NCBI GenBank assembly: GCA_018894105.1
Contig: CM032117.1
Location: 51,680,503 to 51,744,502, forward strand
Direction of reading: 5' to 3'
DNA: 64,000 bases
From: Jacaranda mimosifolia
Taxonomy: Eukaryota > Streptophyta > Magnoliopsida > Lamiales > Bignoniaceae
Of the stretch, positions 60,944 to 64,000 are shown one piece after another. Made by a program: the position numbers and the translations under genes. The stretch's first letter is position 1, and the number at the start of each line of letters is the position of its first letter. The notes beneath the pieces are model-generated. The model saw only the letters and a program-made list of their open reading frames with translations. It was not told where the DNA came from and searched no databases.

Positions 60944-61330
60944 TTGGAAAATGTAATTTGACGGAGCATCCCACGGAGAAGGAGCTGGTGTTGGAGTGGT
61001 ATTCATCACATCAAATGATGAAGTATTACCATATTCCTTCACTTTAACTGAAAATTATTCCAACAATGTTGCTGAATATCAAGCTTCTATTCTTGGGCTA
61101 GAGATAGCGGTTGACATAAAACAGTTGCGCCTTAAAATCTATAGAGATTCTAAGTTGGTGGTCAACTAGTTACTTGAATCATATGAAGTCAAGAAGCTTG
61201 AATTACTCTCATACTTTAATTATGCAAAAAGACCCATTGGATGGCTTGAGAATGTAGAAATTGAACATGTGCCAAGGAAAGAAGACAAGCAAGCTAATGC
61301 TTTAGCTAAGTTGGCCTCTTCATTTGCTAT
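60944..61330 (+). pseudogene. Second (archaeal-type) RNase H of the Tat-type element
   Basis: Reading resumes right after the Harbinger insert: a stop at 60954, then FDGASHGEGAGVGVVFITS, NNVAEYQASILGLEIAV, RLKIYRDSKLVVN, a stop at 61168, and HVPRKEDKQANALAKLAS. This is the extra RNase H that defines the dual-RNase H Tat lineage. The acidic residues FDG, E in AEYQA and D in YRDSK are in place. The two stops and the transposon insertion inactivate it. Confidence 0.85.
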
Positions 61331-62664
61331 ACCTAAAAATAAAGTGCGAATTCTAATATGTAAAAGTTGGGTTGTACCGCCAATTTTTGAGAATGAGGAT
61401 TACGAAGAAGGTGAAAGCCATGTTGTTCAAGCATTTGAGATAGAGAAGGAAGATTGGCACCAACCAATCGTGGATTATGTGAAGTACGAGAAGTTACCTG
61501 ATGATCCAAGCCAAAGAATTGATATCCGACGTCGTGTGGCTCTCTTCATTTATTACGAAGGTGTATTTTATAGACTCATTTGATGAAGTCTTTTTGAGAT
61601 ATTTAAGTGATGATGAAGCTATCCAAGATATGGAAGAAGCTCATTCCGGAGTTTGTGGCGCTCACCAGTCAAGTCCAAAATTATATTTTTGAATAAAAAG
61701 AATGGGCTACTACTGGCCAACAATGGTGAAGGATTACATGAACTATGCGCAAAGATGTCAAGCTTGCCAATTTCATTCAAATTTTATTCACCAACCACCC
61801 CAGCCATTACATACGACTATTGCTTCATGGCCATTTGATGCTTGGGGATTAGATGTGGTTGTACCCATGACAAAGTCTTCTGCTGGGCACTTGTATATAT
61901 TGGCTGCAACATACTATTTCTCCAAGTGGGCTGAAGAAATACCCCTCAAATAAGTAAAGAAGGAAAATGTTGCTAACTTTATCCGCATCAACATTATATA
62001 TCGATATGGGGTTCCCCGATACATAATTACTAATAATGGAAAGCCCTTTAGTAATAGTCTAATAGACAAACTTTGTCAGAAGTTCAATTTTAAGCAGAGA
62101 AAATCTTCTATGTACTATGCCGCGGCTAATGGTCTTACTGAAGCATTCAATAAAACTCTGTGTAATTTGTTGAAGAAAGTAGTATCAAAGTCAAAGAGAG
62201 ATTGTCATGAAAGGATCAGAGAAGCTTTATGGGCATATCGAACCACTCATAGAACACATACACAAGCAACTCTGTATTCATTAGTTTATGGTGTTGAAGC
62301 TGTTTTACCTCTTGAGCAGCAAATCTCATCATTAAGGATAGTCATACAAGAAGGATTGACTTAGGAAGAAAATGCACGTTTACGTCTTGAAGAATTGGAG
62401 GCCCTTGATGAGAAAAGGTTGCAAGCACAGTAAAGACTTGAGTGCTATCGAGCTCGCCTCTCTAGGGCATTTAATAAGAAAGTGCGATCACGATCTTTTC
62501 AAGTTGGGGATTGGGTGCTCGCTGTGAGAAGGCCCATCATTATGACTCATTGGTCTTTATGTTGTCAAAGAAGTCTATACAAATGGTGCATATAAGTTGA
62601 TTGTTGAAGATAGATTAAGAATTGGCTCTATAAATGAGAAGTTCTTGAAGCGATACTATGCATA
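61331..62664 (+). pseudogene. Integrase of the Tat-type element, with stops and an altered catalytic residue
   Basis: HSGVCGAHQ and AQRCQACQFHSNF (61640-61780) form the zinc-binding HHCC domain. The core has FDAWGLDVVVP (first catalytic Asp), then IITNNGKPF, where the second catalytic Asp is replaced by Asn, then AAANGLTEAFNKTL with the Glu. A frame break lies near 61570, and stops occur at 61690, 61951, 62362 and 62431. Near 62545 a short deletion removes the C-terminal domain segment before VVKEVYTNGAYKL. The reading ends with KFLKRYYA-stop at about 62664. Confidence 0.88.
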
Positions 62665-62780
62665 AAGTTGGGAGATTCCTCCTTGACGCATGAGCCTAAA
62701 CTGTGCGTTGCTCCTTGACGCATGAGTCTAAACTGCATGTTACTCCTGACCCGCATGAGTATAAACTGTGAACAGTACCC

Positions 62781-62880
62781 ACTAAAGGCAGTGCACGTGG
62801 TTAAACTGCTAACTTACTCCACTAAAGATAGTACATGTGGTTAAACTGCTAACTTAATCCACTAAAGATAGTACATGTGG
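62781..62880 (+). repeat. 40-bp tandem repeats in the 3' region of the Tat-type element
   Basis: Units at 62781-62820, 62821-62860 and 62861-62880 (partial) start ACTAAAG and contain GT(G/A)CA(C/T)GTGGTTAAA. Just upstream (62680-62770) a CGCATGAG(T/C)(C/A)TAAACTG phrase repeats three times, and again at 62940. Confidence 0.85.
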
Positions 62881-63079
62881 TTAAAATATTAAATACCTTA
62901 CCTAATCCAAGGTGGTTAAGCAATGGATACTCCTGACCCGCATAAGTATAAACTGTGAACGGCACCCCCAATGGTGCTTTCTTTGAACTACGTGATGACT
63001 TGATCTCTTTATTGGGTATGTAGACAATTTGGATATTCTCTAAGTTCAGTCATGAATTTATTGTAAATTATATTTTTTT

Positions 63080-63712
63080 TCCTTTGTTTCATAAAAAAAA
63101 AAGTAGTAGTTTAGTTGTTTTTATTAAGTTTGACTTTTTAGTAATTTAATTGTTTTTATTAAGTTTGAGTTTTTAGTTTGTTAAGTTTTTTTTTTTAAAA
63201 AAAACTTTTAGTTGGTCGGGTTAATTAGTTTGTTGAATTAAAAAAAAAATAGTAGTTTAGTTGTTTTTATTAAGTTTGAGTTTTAGTAATTTAACTATTT
63301 TCATTAAGTTTGAGTTTTTAGTAGTTTAATTGTTTTTATTAAGTTTAAGTTTTTAGTTTGTTAAGTTTTCTTAAAAAAAAAAAGTTTAATTGTTTTTATT
63401 AAGTTTGATTTGTTAGTTTGTTAAGTTATATATATATATATATATAAAGTTTTAGTTGTTTGAGTTAATTAGTTTGTTGGATAAAAAAAAAAGAGTAGTT
63501 TAGTTGTTTTTATTAAGTTTTTAGTTTGTTAAGTTTTCTAAAAAAAAATTATTTTAATTGTTTTTATTAAGTTTGAGTTGTTAGTTTGTTAAGTTTTTAT
63601 GAATAAAAAAAAAATTAGTTGTTTGAGTTAATTAGTTTGTTGAATTAAAAAAAATAGTTTAGTTGTTTTTATTAAATTTGAGTTTTTAGTTTGTTAAGTT
63701 ATAAAAAAAAAT
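63080..63712 (+). repeat. AT-rich tandem array in the 3' region
   Basis: TTTAGTTGTTTTTATTAAGT recurs at least eight times, usually followed by TTGAGTTTTTAGTTTGTTAA and a run of A or T. The unit length varies (about 40-130 bp) because of the homopolymer runs. A (TA)n run lies at 63427-63446. Confidence 0.85.
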
Positions 63713-63782
63713 TCAAAAGATAGAAAAAAAAAAATCTATCATGTAATCTCAAAAAAAAAAAATGCAGCATATTTATTAAACC

Positions 63783-63797
63783 GAGGGGGGGAGGGGG
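63783..63797 (+). other. Polypurine tract
   Basis: GAGGGGGGGAGGGGG on the plus strand. It could be an internal or terminal polypurine tract priming plus-strand synthesis. No LTR start (TG followed by LTR-like sequence) is evident just after it, so it may be internal. Confidence 0.5.
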
Positions 63798-63817
63798 CAA
63801 AAAGTTCTAAACAAATT

Positions 63818-63988
63818 TTAAGTAAAATGACTTAAGTTCTTCAATTTTGCTTTGACAGCCTCCACGTGTTCCATTGAAGTTTGCAAATTCTCCACCACTT
63901 TATTACTCAATGGAGGAGTATTCTTAATAGCAACAATTTCCTCTTCAATCTTATGAATTTCAGCTTGAGTACTTTGAATAAGTTGTTG
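63818..63988 (-). pseudogene. Antisense ORF fragment in the 3' region of the Tat-type element (coiled coil)
   Basis: The minus strand encodes 56 residues up to the stop at 63818, with heptad-like spacing of hydrophobics (STQAEIHKIEEEIVAI, then VVENLQTSMEHVEAVKAKL). A stop at 63989 interrupts the frame upstream and the window ends 9 bp later. An antisense ORF downstream of integrase is known in several Tat-lineage elements. The coiled-coil C-terminus here is consistent with that, but no diagnostic domain falls inside the window. Confidence 0.5.
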
Positions 63989-64000
63989 TTAGCGTTTTAA

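Larger units (their letters stand above)
49056..64000 (+). mobile_element. Decayed Ty3/gypsy retrotransposon, Tat (dual RNase H) type, running off the window end
   Basis: Order on the plus strand is 5' LTR, PBS, gag, protease, reverse transcriptase, RNase H, archaeal-type RNase H, integrase, and a long repeat-rich 3' region with an antisense ORF. This is the layout of the Tat lineage (Retand/Ogre relatives). A PIF/Harbinger element (54759-60943) separates the two RNase H domains. At least six in-frame stops in gag, several in integrase, an RT deletion and an altered integrase catalytic residue make it non-functional. The 3' LTR is beyond the window, so the 5' boundary (TG at 49056) cannot be verified by LTR comparison. 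Confidence 0.88.

Overview
This window is nuclear DNA from a flowering plant, most likely a eudicot. The evidence is AT-rich intergenic DNA packed with nested plant transposons, spliced genes with GT-AG introns, and two genes of plant families (an LRL-type bHLH factor and a non-phosphorylating NADP-dependent GAPDH). The species cannot be fixed from the sequence. No rRNA, tRNA, CRISPR array or bacterial-type operon was seen.

Layout. 1-2255 is the 3' part of a large plus-strand LTR that begins outside the window. 2256-9104 is AT-rich DNA with two non-autonomous inverted-repeat transposons (3356-4987 and 6558-8295), a G-rich pentanucleotide array and a 109-bp tandem duplication. About 9105-12915 is a minus-strand relative of the first LTR, itself split by a hAT-like element (10923-11753). 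About 13000-19031 is a decayed minus-strand LINE, with ORF1 (DUF4283 plus CCHC knuckle) and an internally deleted ORF2. A third copy of the LTR family (14807-18114, target duplication GATTA) lies inside the LINE. A short solo LTR lies at 19368-19866.

Two intact genes stand between the repeat blocks, both on the minus strand: a seven-exon bHLH gene (22756-26554, 412 aa) and a nine-exon ALDH11/GAPN gene (39853-43186, 496 aa). Between and beside them are several small MITEs with 3-bp TAA-type target duplications, a 1.6-kb element with long terminal inverted repeats (32123-33733), and a hAT element with a perfect 8-bp duplication (38221-38903). Two unidentified coding-like segments on the plus strand (38014-38205 and 39421-39591) flank that hAT element.

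From about 49056 to beyond the window end lies a decayed plus-strand Ty3/gypsy element of the dual-RNase H (Tat) type. It has an LTR with internal tandem repeats, PBS, gag, protease, RT-RNase H, a second archaeal-type RNase H, integrase, a repeat-rich 3' region and an antisense coiled-coil ORF. Exactly between its two RNase H domains sits a 6185-bp PIF/Harbinger element (54759-60943, target duplication TTG). This carries a three-exon DDE transposase with one frameshift and, on the opposite strand, a GRF-type zinc-finger protein with a C-terminal membrane segment. That cargo arrangement is the most unusual feature of the window.
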